A DNA stretch of 64,000 nt from Chrysogorgia sp. JL179-B06 (GCA_035772405.1 JAYKKM010000072.1:747501-811500), one strand, 5' to 3'; positions 39,491 through 63,539 are shown, counted from the stretch's first letter. Numbers and translations: made by a program. The notes: generated by a model not told the origin, from the letters alone.

Positions 39491-39711
39491 TATATATATA
39501 TTTGGTGTAGCTGTGTCAAGGTAAGTTGGTGTAGGTGTCCTTTAGCGATAATGCAACGCCCACTACCCTTGTGGTAGTTTGAGCACTCTGGCCCTATACC
39601 GCTTCACGCTCTCTGGATGTGCGCATGACCGCTGTTTGTACCACAAGCGGTTGTCACCGGCAATCGTTTGTGTATAATTAGTTCTCATGCCCATATCTAG
39701 AGCGTACCAAG

Positions 39712-39753
39712 CTACACTGATGAGCTGTGGAACAGCGAAACACGTGTCTGTAG
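39712..39753 (+). ncRNA. Type I hammerhead ribozyme, retrozyme copy 1
   Basis: Stem I CTACA/TGTAG flanks the core. CTGATGA is followed by a 5-bp stem II GCTGT/ACAGC with a GGA loop, then GAAAC and the palindromic stem III ACACGTGT. The cleavage triplet GTC ends at 39748. A distal GTAC/GTAC pairing beyond an internal loop extends stem I. All conserved core bases are present. The self-complementary stem III would favour cleavage as a dimer. Confidence 0.88.
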
Positions 39754-39985
39754 ATATTGTACTATTACGCTCCTTCACTTCGGTGTTGTTGAGCACTCTG
39801 TGAAGTTGGTGTCCTTTAGCGATAATGCAACGCCCACTACCCTTGTGGTAGTTTGAGCACTCTGGCCCTACACCGCTTCACACTCTCTGGATGTGCGAAT
39901 GACTGCTGTTTGTACCACAAGCAGTTGTCACCATCAATCGTTTGTGTATAATTAGTTCTCATGCCTATATCTAGAGCATACCAAG

Positions 39986-40027
39986 CTACACTGATGAGCT
40001 GTGGAACAGCGAAACACGTGTCTGTAG
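39986..40027 (+). ncRNA. Type I hammerhead ribozyme, retrozyme copy 2
   Basis: It is identical to the first copy from stem I through stem III, with CTGATGA at 39991 and the cleavage site after 40022. Upstream of stem I one base differs (GCATACC against GCGTACC), which weakens the distal GTAC pairing but leaves the core intact. Confidence 0.88.
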
Positions 40028-40221
40028 ATATTGTACTATATATATATATATATATATACAAACCTTTCATGAGAAATGGATCCCTGCCGCAGCAAGATTA
40101 CCACCCTCGTTTTCAAGGGGACAATTTTTTCAATATATGCCAGTATGTGATTTATTTTCATTGTTTTTTAGGCCATGTGAATGCTGTTGAATATTCTCAC
40201 ACTCTGGTGTTGTTAATCACT

Positions 40222-43200
40222 ATGGGACAAGGAGCCTCTGGTTCACGGCCATCACTAGAGGACAAAAATTCTGACTCAACTTTGGAGTTTGAGCCTGGTT
40301 TAAAAACATTCCCAACTGAAAGGAAAAGACCAGTTAGGGAAGGTACTTATCAGTCCTTTTCGTTTGAAAAACTTCACATGTGACCCGTTGTGACAACAAA
40401 ACATAACAAAACCAATATATTACAATCAATTTTTCAAAATGATGCTTTATGAGTTGGTTCATGCAGTTGTTTGTCTGAATAAAATTTGAAAATGTGCCCC
40501 CCAAAAAGCAACTTTTAAGTAAAAGGCTGTTTGTTATTAAGTATAATGTTTAAATAACGTATTCATTCTTGTAAATTTTTATGCTTCTGGATGCTGCCAT
40601 TTTAGAGTTTGCTTGACGGCTCAAATGTTATCTACAGTGGTGGTTTTGTTTTCAATTATGTACTCAATGATATCAAAATATTATACTTAAAGGCCTTTTA
40701 TTCAAAAGTTTTGTATTAATACCAACTGGATGGGGCAAATCCAGCTGATATTCCGAATCTCGCAAGCAAGTTGACCAATCAGGTTGATCAGTACCCAGAT
40801 GTGGGTACTGTATGGATGTCATCTGTATGAAAGTTCCAGGCTCGAGTCTCAGACCTTTCCCAGTGGGTGGTGGAAGCCCGTGCCTGAGTGGGGTCCTGAT
40901 CTTTTCAGGCTACGAAAATTTTTATTTGATATTTTTTCTGATGAAGGATTAAAAAATAGGTTTCTGTTGTTAAAACGTAATATCGTACATCCCAAAACCT
41001 CAATCAAACATGATGAACTTTATGCAACAAATTCCGCGCTGCCCGAAATATGTGCATAATAGGCCTGTGATGTAAATACCTTTGCAGCCAGGTAGCTAGA
41101 GTTAATTTTCAATAGCAAAATTCCTGTGGTCGCAGGTTGTAAACAATAGCGTTTGCAAAGGTATTCTCAGACCTTACTAAAAAAAGTATGTGTGATATTG
41201 TAGAAATGATCGATTATGATATTATCATGTAATATGCACTTTTGAAAAGTAAAATAAAGACTACATAGACAGATCTGGCCATATGAATTTTTGCAGGCAC
41301 GTGGGATATCGCGCGCCTCAGCAATGTCAGGCGCGCGATTATAAAACTGTCAAAAACTTTAATTTAATTATTAAACATAAACAGGACTACTTCCGGAAAT
41401 CGTTTTTTATTAGGTCAACTGAACTGTGGAACACTCTCCCATCTAGTCGCAAATCCTACAATTCTCTCGCTCTATTTAAGTCTAGTCTCCACAAAATTTA
41501 CTCAATCAAACTACTTGCCTATAGCCCCCCTGGTTATGTCCAATAAGTCCAAAATCGAATTTTATCCACCATTAAGGGGTCAGGTGTCAATTGGGACGTA
41601 AGTCCTGTTCCTTTCTCCTGTCACACTTGTCTTATTCGTTGTATTTGTATGTACTTTTTGTATTAATAGTAACTTGTAAAAATATTGTGACAAATTCATT
41701 AAAGGACATCGGCAACGAAAATTAAGTTTGTCTAATTTGAAAGAACTCGTAAAATGATATAGTAACACCTTTTACAACTTTTCCGGATTTTACTTCGTTT
41801 TTGAAATATTTTCATTTGTTTGATATGTAAATTAATGGTCTCTGACGTCATTGGCAGGGGAGAGAATTTCCATCTTCAAGTTTGTTCCACAAATTTACTT
41901 GAAAATGTGCGTATAATAACTCCTCGTGATAATGAATGTTGTAAACTTAGCAATCACTGAGATATAAGACAATTTTTTAATGAGTGAAAAGTCTCTACCC
42001 TGCCAATGACGTCAGAGACCATCTCATTTACATATCAAACAAACTGAAATATTTCAAAAACGAAGTAAAACACGGAAAAGTTGTAAAAGGTGTTACTTTA
42101 TCATTTTACGAGTTCTTTCATATTAGGCAAACTTAATTTTCGTTGCCGATGTCCTTTAAACTAAACTAACCAAAAACTACGGGACAAAACTGAGTAAAAA
42201 TTTATTTGGAAAAAAACAATATTTTAACATCGGAATTTAAACAAAATCAGTAGTTACTATATATGTATGTATATTTACATACAAAAATATTTTTCAAATT
42301 CAACTTAATTCAATGTCAATGTCAACATCGCTGTCTTCAAATTCGGAATTGGATGAGCTTGACTATCTACACTCTCGTTGTCAATGTCTATGATGTCTTT
42401 CTCAAGTTGTATCTTTTTAGATGGGTTTTCTTCATCCACAGTTGAACTTTGTGCTTTTTATCCATGTAGATTTCTAATGCACGGTTGAGATTTCTTTATG
42501 TTCGTTCGGCTTTATCATTCCCTTTGACGCAACGCATGTGATCAATTCGATCAATAGACAAAGGTGTGGATAGTCAAGTCTTTTGAAATGTCAAGATCCT
42601 TGCCACAGAACTTTCGCATAGCTTGCTCAACTGCTTGAACTTTCGACGAGTCTTTCGAACAACTTGCCATCGAAAACCGACTTACTGCAATTTCATTCAT
42701 CAGATCACCACGAGGTGCGCAATGCTCAATGTATTAATGCTCAATGTATTAATATGCACAAAAACCGCCGTAGAAAACCGTAGACTTTGGCCGATAATTA
42801 TGTGTCATCTGACAAGGAAGGAAGTGTTGCTAAAGCTGAAGGGGAAGGTGTATGTGGCCTGTGTGAGGAGTGCTATGGTGTATGGAAGTGAGACGTGGGA
42901 GAGGACAGAGATGCGGATGGTGCGGTGGATGTGTGGCGTATATATCGCTGAGGGATAGAGTGTCTAGTGAGGAGCTGAGGGAAAGAATGGGTATTGAATC
43001 GGTGTCTGACGTGGTAAAGAGGAGCCGATTTAGGTGGCTGGGACATGTGCTGCGGAAAGATGATGGTGACTGGGTGAAGAGGTGTATGTCGCTTGAGGTT
43101 GATGGTGCAAGAGGAAGAGGAAGGCCAAGGATGACATGGAGCCAGGTAGTGGAGAGGGATATGAGAGAGAGTGGGCTGAAGAGGGAAGATGCACATGATC

Positions 43201-46200
43201 GTGGAAAGTGGAGGAAACTGTCGTGGGGAACCACCGGCCAACCCCTGCGTAAGCGGGGAAAACGGCCGTAAAACGTCTGTTGTTTTGTTGTTATGTGTCA
43301 TCAGCCACCGATTAATCTAATCGGTTAATCAGTAATTTATGCTAATCGGCTCATCTCTAATTCAAATGTGTTTTTAAACTTTAAGCAAACCCAGGAACCC
43401 GTATGGATTACCAACCAGCAGAAGACAAAGATGAGGAGATGGAGGGGATCCCAAAAAGTTCCTCGAACAACACCATCGTCCAACATACTGTTCCAACTGT
43501 GTTCAAATGGGAAAGTGAAGGCACTGTTATTTATGTTTCTGGTAGTTTTAATGACTGGAATGCAAGAATTCCAATGCATAGCAGGTATGATAAAAATTTT
43601 AAATTAACTTTGCAATTTTAGAGGTCTTTGTTTTATAGAACTCAGCAGCAGTCATCTTCAGAGTCACGTGACTCTGAAGATGACTGCCGCTGAGGCCGTC
43701 AAAACGTCAGTCACCAACAATACTCTTTCTCAAGACTACAACAACCTGGACGATCGACTTCACACATTTAATATGTAATATGTATGTGATGTCGTGCTGT
43801 TGTTTATTGTTTTAGCAATGGTGAATTCATTACCATCATTGAGTTGCCAGAAGGAAATCATGAATACAAGTTTTTTGTCGATGGACATTGGGTCCATGAT
43901 CCAAATGCTGTAAGTATGTAGTGTCTTCAAGTTGCCATGAATAGTGCTGTTGCCGATCTCGGTAGACTCAAAATTCTGGTATATTGGAAAATCCCGATTT
44001 TTCGGAAATTTCGTTATATTAGGTATGTCTGAAAAAGAAATACCGCCAAACCAATATGTGATTTCGATATATTTATTGATATACGAACATCCCTAAAACC
44101 TGGCTTTTATGAGCGACCCAAGCACAATAGTCCTTATTTCACAGTGAAAACAGGCTCAACGCAAGCACAAGCACTGACGCAAACACAAGAGTCCTTATTT
44201 CACAGTGAAAACAGGACACAAACACTGACGCAAGCACAAGAGTCCTTATTTCACAGTGAAAACAGGCTCAACGCAAGCACAAGCACTGACGCAAACACAA
44301 GAGTCCTTATTTCACAGTGAAAACAGGACACAAACACTGACGCAAGCACAAGAGTCCTTATTTCACAGTAAAAATAGGACGCAAGCGCAAGCACTGACGC
44401 AAGCACAAGAGTCCTTATTTCACAGTGAAAACAGGACACAAGCGCAAGTACTGACGCAAGCGCAAGAGTCCTTATTTCACAGTGAAAACAGGACACAAGC
44501 GCAAGAGTCCTTATTTCACAGTGAAAACAGGACACAAGCGCAAGTACTGACGCAAGCACAAGAGTCCTTATTTCACAGTGAAAACAGGACGCAAGCGCAA
44601 GCACTGACGCATGCGCAAGAGTCCTTATTTCACAGTGAAAACAGGCTCAACGCAAGCACTGGATAAAGTTTCCTTTTCCTTGCGCTTATGCTTGGGCTTG
44701 CGTTGTGATCGTGAAAATCGAACACAACGCAGACACAACGGAATTTTGGATATTTAATTACGTATGGCCAATCAAGATACTCGTTCTAGGTCCCTCGTGT
44801 AATCGTGCGCTGTCATGCGAATATAAGATGGCAGAATATGCAGAAAGATTGACGACTTCACTTGTAGTGCAACACAAGATAACACAACATGCGGTTTGTT
44901 CTCAGTTGACGCATAGCTCCTGTGCTTGTGTTTGCGCTTAACGCCCTCCCGCCCGCCTTTTCTAGCCTGCTCGCTTTTTTGCCCGCCCGCTTTTCAAACC
45001 ACCCGCCTGCTTTTCAAACCACCCGCCTTGAAACAAACTAGAGACGCACTTGTAGCAAGTCTAACTTTCCCCAAATAAGCCAATGAGTGATTGTGTTTTC
45101 GTATGTGATTATTCCACCGCCACTCTCTCACCTCTCTCTAGCCAACTACAAACGATAACTTCGGTGGTCGCAATAACGTAGTCACCGTGAAGAAGTCGGA
45201 TTTTGAGGTAATGGAGGCATTAGCAGATGATGACATGAATTCGGGGTCGGGTACTGTGATTTCTTCCCCCCCTGGATCGTATAGCCAGTTGATCCCCTCT
45301 CATCATAACCCAATCGTAATTCAAGATGGCATGCATGCTATCGTGCCTCCAACATTACCACCTCATCTCCTCAACGTTATACTCAATAAGGATGGCATTG
45401 ACGTGAATGAACCATCACTTCTCCAGGAACCACACCACGTTTCTCTGAATCACCTCTATGCTTTGTCTATAAAGGTAAGGAAATGGCGATAGGGGGGCCT
45501 CCAATGGGGGGGGGGGGGGGTGGTTCAGTTGGACGGTATGGGAATTCAATACACTGATCTCAAAAGAAGTAGTAAAGTAGTAAAGAAGTAAAGTGCTGCG
45601 TAGACAGTGTTTTGAATATATAGCAAAGTGAAAAGGTGGTAAACTGCCAATAATTTAGTGACGAAATACTGACGTTTCTAGCGGAGCCCTTCATCAGAGT
45701 AAGATGAGATGAAATAAAATAAATAGGGCTTATATATATGCCAACAGGGTGTCACAAGTAGAAAGTAGCCAATCAAAATGCGCGGGAGATAAACAAACTA
45801 ATCATTAATGAGATGCGAAAAGTTAAATCATTTGGCTATTTATTTGCTATCTCAAAAGAAGACTGGATCGAGCAACTATTGTTCAGAAAATGAAGCCGGA
45901 AGTCCGTCATTGCTAAGGGACCAACTGAGGATCCTATGAGGTTTTTTGTTGGATTATGTGCTCTTACCATCGACAAAATAAAATAATTTTACTATAAAGA
46001 GGACCAGAAGACATTTTTCAAATCACTGGGGTAAAACGATTCATGGCCTACCTACAGATTTACTGCGACTTTTATCCCTTAGTAATGTCGCCTTGGCTCT
46101 AATTATCCAGTGAGAGACGCCTAATATGAGATGTCAAATTAGGTTCAATATTTTATGCATTTAATGTTAACAAAGAAACTATATTGGCCAGACACTAAAC

Positions 46201-48030
46201 CTATTTAGCGAGCGTCACAGTTTGATTTGCTTACAAACAAGCTCTCGTTAATTTACATTATGTAAATATGCAGGCTTCAAAATCAGCTCATCAGATTCAA
46301 TAGAAAACTCAATCCAGTCCTATTTTTAAGATCAGTGAATTCAATACCGGTATTCGGTACTCCGGAAATATTGCTGTATACATTATTACTTATTGGATTC
46401 CTCTGAGCCCAATATTACAAAATATTTAAGTCGAGAATTAATATCGAGCCTAATATTCCAAATCGAGACTTAAATATTTTGTAATATTGCGCGAAGATGA
46501 ATCCAATAGGCGTTTTATTATATCGAACAAAATATCTCTAAGGTCGTAAACGTCTGTGGGAATTTAACATATATGTAATCTATGGATTCTCTTGAGAAAA
46601 ATTGTAATATATCTTGTCAGAAGAAAATTTCAGTTTCATAGACTTTTTCGTCTATGTCTTTTCGTCTAGACTTTTTTGTCATCTGTATGTGTGTTCTTTA
46701 GCCGACTTACAACGATGATGAAAAAATCAGGCGAAATATAAAATTGATCGATGCGAAAAAATATCGGCCATTGTATATTAACTCTTTCCTGTCCGGCCCA
46801 GTCAAAAGGGGTCATAGAAGACCCCCAAAGTCGTCAATCGAAAAACACGGTAACGCAAGATTAAAAATTGAAATTCGACAAGCGCCAGGCACATGAGATC
46901 CACTCACACGCCAAGTTTCATTTGATTTCATAAACAACTCTGCGATTGGTGGCATTTTGAATTTTCATGATGCTACGCGGGCGTGCAAGATGGCGTTTTC
47001 TAGAAAAATGGAGGTTTTTCAACCTGATTTATGATAATTAATGCTAATTATTTATATTATCATGATGTGTCTTGTTCGGAAAATTCAAAAGCATTGGTAA
47101 CAGCCGGTTTATTGGACTTTCAGAAAAGGTATAGATTTTGCAACAGTTATGCATATTTCCCGAGATATCAATAGAACAAAGAGGTAGTTCAATTTTGGAT
47201 GTTTTTCAGCCGGACAGGAAAGAGTTAAAAATATATAGCGAGTTGAAATTGAATATTTCACGATTTTGACGCCATATTTGTTTTGAAAATATGACGTCAT
47301 TGATTGCTTCTTTATCGGCAGTGGATAGTGATAGCTGTTGTGAATGCTCTTTAGATGACAAATTAGTCGAAATAAACTATTTAGTTTCTCATGCGGGAAA
47401 GTAGAGTAGCTTCTTAGGCATAATACGAGATAGAAGCAGATATGAGAAACAAATATGAGAAACAAATATGGCTTCGAAATTGGACCATAGTCAATCGAGA
47501 TATGGTCTGGAAACTCAGCTAAAGTCTTTGTTCTATCTTTTTGTTCGTCTTTTGCAATTTTGTGCACGGTGCACGGTCACTGAACCTATTGTATTTTAGT
47601 ATAATGAAGCAATCATCCAATAGAATCGTTTGGGTTTAATCGCTCAACCGTGTTGTTTAAATATTAATAAACCTAAAACAAAGGATGTGCACGGTGTAAG
47701 GTACGGTTCAACATCAAAACGTAGCTCATTATAGTCGCTTTGAAGTTTGCTGAGTTTCCAGACCATATCTCGATTGACTATGATTGGACAAACTCTCCAA
47801 CTTCAACTAGCCATATCTTCTTAACTTCATTGATAGGAATGCTGAAACTTTGGAAATAAACTAAAGTCAGTAAGATCTTTCATATGAACTACACTTGTAT
47901 TTTGGCTAGAGAACCCCTTTAAACTTCTGGTGTGTTTTTTTCCAAATAGGAGGGAGTTGCCGTGCTCAGTTCAACCCAGCGATATCGAGAAAAATACGTC
48001 ACCACGTTGCTATACCGACCAATAAAATAA
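40222..48030 (+). CDS. PRKAB: AMP-activated protein kinase beta subunit, complete, 5 exons
   Basis: Exons: 40222-40342, 43395-43584, 43816-43909, 45142-45474, 47950-48030. Phases are 1, 2, 0, 0 and the total is 819 nt, giving 272 aa, the usual length. The protein is the scaffold that binds the AMPK alpha and gamma subunits and glycogen. It starts MGQGASGS, an N-myristoylation pattern as in MGNTSSER-type homologues. The carbohydrate-binding module runs from about PTVFKWESEGTVIYVSGSFNDW (cited by its ends, residues 74-95) to FFVDGHWVHDP; the glycogen-contacting Trp95 and Trp129 are kept. Ser104 aligns with the human Ser108 autophosphorylation site. The C-terminal alpha/gamma-binding region has LPPHLLNVILNKD, HHVSLNHLYALSIK and the final KYVTTLLYRPIK. 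AATAAA occurs at 48021-48026 over the stop and again at 48180-48185, the likelier poly-A signal. Intron 3 holds a minisatellite, and introns 1 and 4 are filled with transposons. Confidence 0.97.
40343..41282. other. Left part of PRKAB intron 1
   Basis: No gene is seen. ttctgatgaaggattaaaaa at 40936 with gttaaaacgt nearby looks like a decayed Penelope-type end. Confidence 0.35.
41283..41546 (+). mobile_element. LINE reverse transcriptase C-terminal fragment
   Basis: Encodes KHKQDYFRKSFFIRSTELWN, then LPSSRKSYNSLALFKSSLHK, the usual end of non-LTR reverse transcriptases. It ends in TAA at 41544-41546. Confidence 0.75.
41698..42160. mobile_element. Fold-back MITE, family F1, copy 2
   Basis: Arms aaaggacatcggcaacgaaa and ttcgttgccgatgtccttt, with the same interior as 9124-9576. 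It lies in PRKAB intron 1. Confidence 0.7.
42790..43271 (+). mobile_element. LINE reverse transcriptase C-terminal fragment, frameshifted
   Basis: Encodes KGKVYVACVRSAMVYGSETW, then in another frame RDRVSSEELRERMGIESVSD, RSRFRWLGHVLRKDDGDW and RGRGRPRMTW. At least one frameshift makes it a relic. It is followed by a TIR-type end at 43295-43362. Confidence 0.8.
43640..43725. mobile_element. Palindromic remnant with hammerhead-like sequence in PRKAB intron 2
   Basis: agtcatcttcagagtcacgt is followed by its inverse and gccgtcaaaacgtcagtc. A related piece lies at 63045-63095 in POLQ intron 9. The CTGATGA core is altered (CTGAAGATGA), so cleavage is not expected. Confidence 0.5.
44100..44665. repeat. 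Minisatellite in PRKAB intron 3
   Basis: Irregular tandem units built on gtccttatttcacagtgaaa and acaggacacaagcgcaag. Both strands give long repetitive frames that are not genes. Confidence 0.9.
45585..45790 (-). mobile_element. Penelope-type end with hammerhead-like motif, second family
   Basis: It lies in PRKAB intron 4. On the minus strand ACT, CTGATGA, a short stem II, GAAAC, GTC and AGT occur in order at about 45707-45672. Stem II has a changed closing base. Confidence 0.55.
45850..46340. mobile_element. R1 MITE, copy in PRKAB intron 4
   Basis: Same interior as 5446-5946, with ends gactggatcgagcaac and aatccagtcc...agatcagtg. A G run lies at 45508-45523 upstream. Confidence 0.7.
46782..47224. 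mobile_element. TTAA-flanked MITE, copy 2
   Basis: TTAA at 46778-46781 and 47225-47228, inverted ends CTCTTTCCTGTCC/GGACAGGAAAGAG. It lies in PRKAB intron 4. A 3' fragment of the family lies at 59336-59418 in POLQ intron 6, and a rearranged piece at about 16860-16985. Confidence 0.75.
47250..47920. mobile_element. Fold-back MITE F4 copy split by a second element
   Basis: The outer arms match 25652-26152 (aagatctttcatatgaacta). Inside lies an element with arms catagtcaatcgagatatgg (47485-47785); a free copy of that inner element lies at 58796-59092. It ends 30 bp before PRKAB exon 5. Confidence 0.7.
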
Positions 48031-48292
48031 TATCAACGAAAAGATCATCTGTAAAGTGTATTTGTTGACGAAGCTGGACTTGCATAATATCGAGTGAGAG
48101 AAAATCTATCGCCATAACATAGTGTAGTTGGTTTGACACCAGTAGCTATGCTCATCTCTATTTTGATAATGATTGACAGAATAAATTTTTGCTACGTTTT
48201 CTATCAGTCTTTCTTTGATGGGCGACTAACGATTTTTCAAAGTGCCTATGTAATGAAAAATTCAGTTGTAAAATAACTCTTGTTTGAAAGAA

Positions 48293-48970
48293 CTCTTGAA
48301 ACTATAAAGACTAACCATTTACAACTTTTTCATATCTCACTTCACTCTTGAGATATTAAAATGTGTTTAATATGTAAATGTCATACTTATGACATCACAA
48401 TTCATAATGACTTAGTGAAATTTCTGTATATCTTTTACCATTATCTCACATGGAATCGTTTGATGATTTGCATATTTGATGTTATTCATACATCCACGCA
48501 CATGTACCTGCATTTCAAGTGATTTCGTTACATAATCTCAAGGATACATAAGCGTTTTCAATAAGTTATTATGAAGTATGACATTTACATATTGGTGCAG
48601 TCCAGTCCGTTCTGCGCATGTATGATACTTCAAATGTTGGGGACCCCACATGTCAACAAACTTTAACGGAATAGATTTGCGACGGTTCGAAAGCGAGTAT
48701 TCGTTAAATGTGGCGAAGGCACGAGTGGTAGTTTGATATATTATCAACATTTAGGAAGAGAACAGCTTCTTATAACACGCTTTTTAGGCGGAAAAGCTCA
48801 AGCGTGTGAAAAAAATCCGCAATACTTCATGTTCAATGTTTATATAACGCAATGTAAACAAACGATGTAAACAGAAACGTGGACATGCGCAGAACCGACT
48901 GGACGGCACCTTTAATATCTCAAGAGTGAAGTGAGATATGAAAAAGTTGTAAATGGCTAGTCTTTTTAAA
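48293..48970. mobile_element. Fold-back element downstream of PRKAB
   Basis: Arms ttacaactttttcatatctc and gagatatgaaaaagttgtaa. The right inner part shares aatacttcatgttca with 1850. Confidence 0.6.
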
Positions 48971-49609
48971 ACACGAGAAGCAGTGTTTTATCATCGGGTG
49001 ATAAAACACTGTATCTAAATAACCATGTTTACCAACTATTTCAGTGATTCAAGCCATTTTCGCCGAGAAAATCGAAGGAAAAGTTTATGTAAATCAGGAC
49101 GAATCTTTATCAACATATAGAGACATGATTTTCCTTTGTGTTTTCCTCATGAAAGTCTCTATACTGTATACCCCAAATACGATATTATTGATATATATTC
49201 TACATGAAGTAAATAGTTGAATGTCAAAATATTTTATAATTTGAGCTAAAACGAATGTTGCCGCTTGTGCAAGAAGTCTTTATAGATCCATCTCCATTAT
49301 CTTGTCTTGGAGTCCGTGCGCAAGAAAACTAAGAAATATTGTGGAGACGTACAAACCGTTATGTAGCTGAGTTATGTAGCGGGGGGTTAGGGTTAGGATC
49401 TTTGTTGTGTTGGGGTTGGGTTCTAGCATTAACGCTCTTAATTTGATCATTATCATCATTTTAACAGGAATGGTTGATTGATCATTATAGTCGTCATAAG
49501 AGTGAGGATATGCTGGACAAACCTCTTCCCCTCCCCAGTCCCCTCGCGCGCGTTTTCGCTCTTCTCCTCCCCCCCCCCCCCTTCGAGAGCCACTACGCAG
49601 CTAGAAAAA
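48971..49609. other. Intergenic, no gene seen
   Basis: Contains gaaaagtttatgtaaatcag (also at 14452) and a C run at 49568-49581. Confidence 0.35.
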
Positions 49610-49990
49610 AAGTAGCGCAGGCCGGGAGACTGGATCCGAGGAACGTGTTATGTTTCAATACTTATAAAAATATATTACAATTCGAGTAGACAAGGTAACA
49701 TCGTAAAGACATATCGTTTGGGCATTTTTTAATAAAAACTCTTAAGATAGCTGTCTTATCCTATACAAAAGCCTAGTTGTTGTTGAAGATGGGTTCCTCG
49801 GATCCAGATCGCTGTGTGTTATTTTGGTGGCGCTACTTTTTTCCAAAAATGGCACAATTTGCATGTTTGAGCCGTTATATCTCCGAAACTAAAAGTTTAA
49901 CGCAAAAACTAATCCAGAACTTATTAACTAACTTTTTATGCTCTATCCGAATCATCAAAAACCCATTTTGGGTTTATAAGCACTTTAAGC
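49610..49990. mobile_element. Inverted-repeat element, second copy
   Basis: Shares gggagactggatccgaggaa and caaaaacccattttgggttt with 11620-12130. The LINE fragment follows directly. Confidence 0.6.
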
Positions 49991-50519
49991 CATGCATTCG
50001 TCATATCCAAAATCGATCACAGCAATTCTCTCCCATACGGCCTTCCAAAAAATCTTATGAAGAAAACTCCAATCTGTACAAAATGCTGCTGCCCGTCGTC
50101 TTATCACTTTTTCCTGCAAACGTGATCACATCACTCCTATCCTTATGGATCTTCATTGGCTACCAGTTGCGGAACGTATCAAGTTTAAAATCCTCATTCT
50201 TACATTCAAATCTCGCCAAGCTCCTGTCTACATCTCCGACTTGATTACACGCTACATTCCACGAAAAACTCTCCACTCTTCATCCGAAATTCTTCTCAAC
50301 CGTGTCAATTTTAATCTACTCTCTTATGGCCATCGATCCTTCTCCGTTGCCGCTCATTTACCTAGAAGCATCAGATCTTCCCCAAGTCTTTTTATTTTTA
50401 AATCCAAAATCAAAAGTGCTGCATATATTGGCGGTGAGATGCTCACCGTGCCAATCATAATGAGTTCAATTACTGTGATTGGTCAGGAAACTTCATTGTT
50501 TCGAGACTCCATTGTTTGA
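49990..50519 (+). mobile_element. LINE reverse transcriptase C-terminal fragment, frameshifted
   Basis: Encodes LHWLPVAERIKFKILILTFK, QAPVYISDLITRYIPRK and SYGHRSFSVAAHLP, typical of CR1/L2-like LINE ends in cnidarians. The upstream part is in another frame. Confidence 0.8.
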
Positions 50520-50659
50520 ATTGATTTTTAAAATTTCAAAGACTCCATTGTTTCGAGGGGGATGGGCTTCCCCTTTTATGCGAGCACTCCGTGTTTAATT
50601 AGTTTTTGAGTTTTTGTAAAGCGCCTGGGTTGATATCTACATATCAAACAAATCTTCAT

Positions 50660-51130
50660 ATTAAAGTTGTAAACGTTTTGCTGTGCAAGCTGTGTTAAGT
50701 TGTCAATACTAACGGTCGCTTTTTACATGAATCCGGATTGAGTTAATTCCGGATTGAACTCATACCGGTTCTGTTAAAAATCCTTTAGGTGTTTACATGA
50801 ATCCGGAACTATGAGATGCAGCTCAATCCGGATTGAGTTCATTCCGGTTCTCGTTCTGGAATGAAATTTCGTTCGGGAACGAAATTAGTTCGGGATTGAA
50901 ATTTCATTCCGGTGTCATGTAGTGGAAGATTTCATTCCGGAATGAAAAATACGGGGTCGCCACCTACCTATACTATCAAGTTTTGTGATTGGTTGATTAA
51001 AATAATAGAATCAACCACAAAGAAACCAATGTCCTAACCCTTTTCCATGTAGCCAATCACAAAACCTGTTCATTTGAAGTAGGTATTTACCGAAAATACG
51101 ACCGAGAGGACTGAAACCGTGAAACGAAAA
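50660..51130. mobile_element. SINE tail fragment and relative of the 3380 fold-back element
   Basis: 50660-50710 is the SINE tail in reverse. 50725-50955 repeats ttacatgaatccggattgag and its inverse, as in HEXD intron 2. Confidence 0.55.
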
Positions 51131-51350
51131 ACACATGCGTGCTTTTGACATTTATAGGAATGAGAGGTCAAAAAATACTTCACAAAATACATTTACTTAG
51201 TATATTTTGACATCTTAGCAGTTTATTTATTCTATTTATAATTATGCAAAGTCAAAAGTTCTTGAAATACGTAAAAATCCGCCAATCAGATTTCAGTGCA
51301 ATGTAACCACGCCTTAAATTGTTTAAGCGGAATTTTTAAATTACTTCAAA

Positions 51351-51407
51351 ATGGCGTCGCGTAGCACTCGCAAACATCGGTTGGTCAAAACGAAATTAAG
51401 GATATAA
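51351..51407 (+). promoter_or_regulatory. Short upstream ORF in the POLQ leader
   Basis: An ATG in the context aaaATGGCG opens an 18-codon ORF that ends in TAA 34 nt before the POLQ start. If transcription begins upstream of it, it could lower translation of POLQ. The transcription start is unknown. The AATGGCG context also resembles a YY1-type promoter site. Confidence 0.35.
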
Positions 51408-51441
51408 ACAGCTCAATTTTGGCAACAGTTCTCCTTGAAAT

Positions 51442-63441
<12,000 letters not shown>

Positions 63442-63539
63442 TAACCCTGTAATTGTCATTCTGGCGTATTGTAGTAAGTAATTATTTGTACACGACACAA
63501 ATGTTGCTAAACCTGTGTTAATATATATACTTCAGAAAA

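Larger units (their letters stand above)
39519..40037 (+). mobile_element. Retrozyme-like tandem element, 274-bp monomer with hammerhead ribozymes
   Basis: Two near-identical copies follow each other with a period of exactly 274 bp: the shared stretch starting ggtgtcctttagcg lies at 39534 and 39808, and the ribozyme core at 39717 and 39991. Cleavage at both predicted sites (after 39748 and after 40022) would release one 274-nt RNA, with a partial unit on the left and about 15 nt on the right. No protein is encoded. TA microsatellites border both ends. Retrozymes are small non-autonomous retroelements known from plants and from cnidarians and other animals, made of tandem units each with a hammerhead motif. 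The element ends 185 bp before the PRKAB start codon, in the same orientation. Confidence 0.85.

Noticed and set aside
42830..43301. Minus-strand Ser/Pro-rich frames of more than 130 codons
   Set aside because: They are shadows of the LINE reverse transcriptase fragment on the plus strand.
44251..44666. Repetitive Gln/Ser-rich or Cys-rich protein
   Set aside because: It is a minisatellite in a PRKAB intron, open on both strands.
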